From the NCBI GenBank assembly GCA_045106855.1, contig JBGCFI010000014.1, forward strand, positions 41,308 through 105,307: DNA of 64,000 bases, given 5' to 3'. Of this stretch, positions 63,913 to 64,000 are shown in pieces; positions within the stretch are counted from its first letter, which is position 1, and each line of letters opens with the position of its first letter. The stretch comes from Granulosicoccus sp045106855 (GTDB taxonomy: Bacteria; Pseudomonadota; Gammaproteobacteria; Granulosicoccales; Granulosicoccaceae). The position numbers were made by a program, and so were the translations under genes. A model generated the notes under the pieces. The model did no database searches, was not told where the DNA came from, and saw only the letters and a list, made by a program, of their open reading frames with translations.

Positions 63913-64000
63913 ACCCGGCGATGACCTACTTTCACATGGGGAAGCCCCACACTATCATTGGCGCTGAACTGTTTCACTTCCGAGTTCGAGATGGGATCGG
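63913..64000 (-). rRNA. rrf: 5S rRNA, 3' part (5' end beyond window)
   Basis: Read on the minus strand the sequence runs GATCCCATCTCGAACTCGG, AAGTGAAAC, GCGCCAATGATAGTGTGGGG and CCCCATGTGAAAGTAGG, all conserved 5S rRNA segments (loops B, C and E and helices IV-V). The 3' end lies near GTCATCGCCGGG at about 63913; the first ~30 nt are outside the window. This is the last gene of an rRNA operon continuing to the right. Confidence 0.95.

Noticed and set aside
63765..63977. 70-aa minus-strand ORF over the terminator and 5S gene
   Set aside because: It covers the rRNA operon end and the repeats; the RNA features explain the sequence.

Overview
The window looks like a chromosomal segment of a marine-type gammaproteobacterium. 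The evidence is indirect: a non-flagellar type III secretion system (T3SS) of the Ysc/Hrc kind, a TRAP transporter, a PotFGHI-like polyamine transporter, an H-NOX signalling operon, sucCD, a PhoX phosphatase and a BLUF photoreceptor in moderate-GC DNA, with an rRNA operon starting at the right edge. I cannot name the genus.

Layout. Positions 1-5774 hold T3SS core genes: sctV then sctC on the minus strand (sctC runs off the left edge), and, divergently, sctU overlapping a FliO-like gene; a consensus CRP site lies between the two. Positions 5842-14709 hold an accessory part of the same island: a 683-aa protein with an E-E-x-G-H protease-like motif and hydrophobic segments, a pure RTX calcium-binding protein without signal peptide, a lipoprotein propeller, a filament-like coiled-coil protein, a 435-aa unknown protein, and a DUF3060-like gene split by an in-frame TGA. 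Three of these genes carry the same palindrome, TAGGG(G)TTTCCCC(C)TA, pointing at the gene, which suggests one dedicated regulator.

Positions 15407-19342 encode a giant molybdopterin oxidoreductase with a NifU-like C-terminus. Positions 19944-23169 are an overlapping H-NOX / histidine kinase / REC-HDOD operon. Positions 23245-28668 are mostly housekeeping: PQQ sugar dehydrogenase, CBS protein, isochorismatase-like hydrolase, sucCD. Positions 28939-32881 hold an ECF sigma/anti-sigma pair and a Tat-exported PhoX. Positions 33027-40212 hold a TRAP transporter with a P450 behind it, a PanE-like reductase, a class II aldolase and a DMT exporter. Positions 40213-43411 are gene-poor with a BLUF protein and small unknown genes.

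Positions 43412-51966 form one long minus-strand polyamine uptake and oxidation cluster (binding protein, two permeases, ATPase, then a GT1 glycosyltransferase, a cupin, an aldehyde dehydrogenase and an FAD amine oxidase). Positions 52557-58708 are mixed: a mini-lipoprotein, a methyltransferase, a beta-barrel, a double GFA protein, a DksA-like protein, and an orphan phage-tail-tube/eCIS-type gene accompanied by a CARDB-like protein and a kinase-like protein. Positions 59171-63320 carry a class III nucleotide cyclase and a two-binding-domain sensor kinase with a CheY-like partner. The right end has four 56-bp tandem repeats with dRS3-like palindromes, a terminator and the 3' part of a 5S rRNA gene on the minus strand.

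The most unusual items are the T3SS accessory regulon with its shared palindrome, the RTX and E-E-x-G-H proteins as candidate T3SS substrates, the orphan tail-tube/kinase-like cluster and the MopB-NifU fusion.
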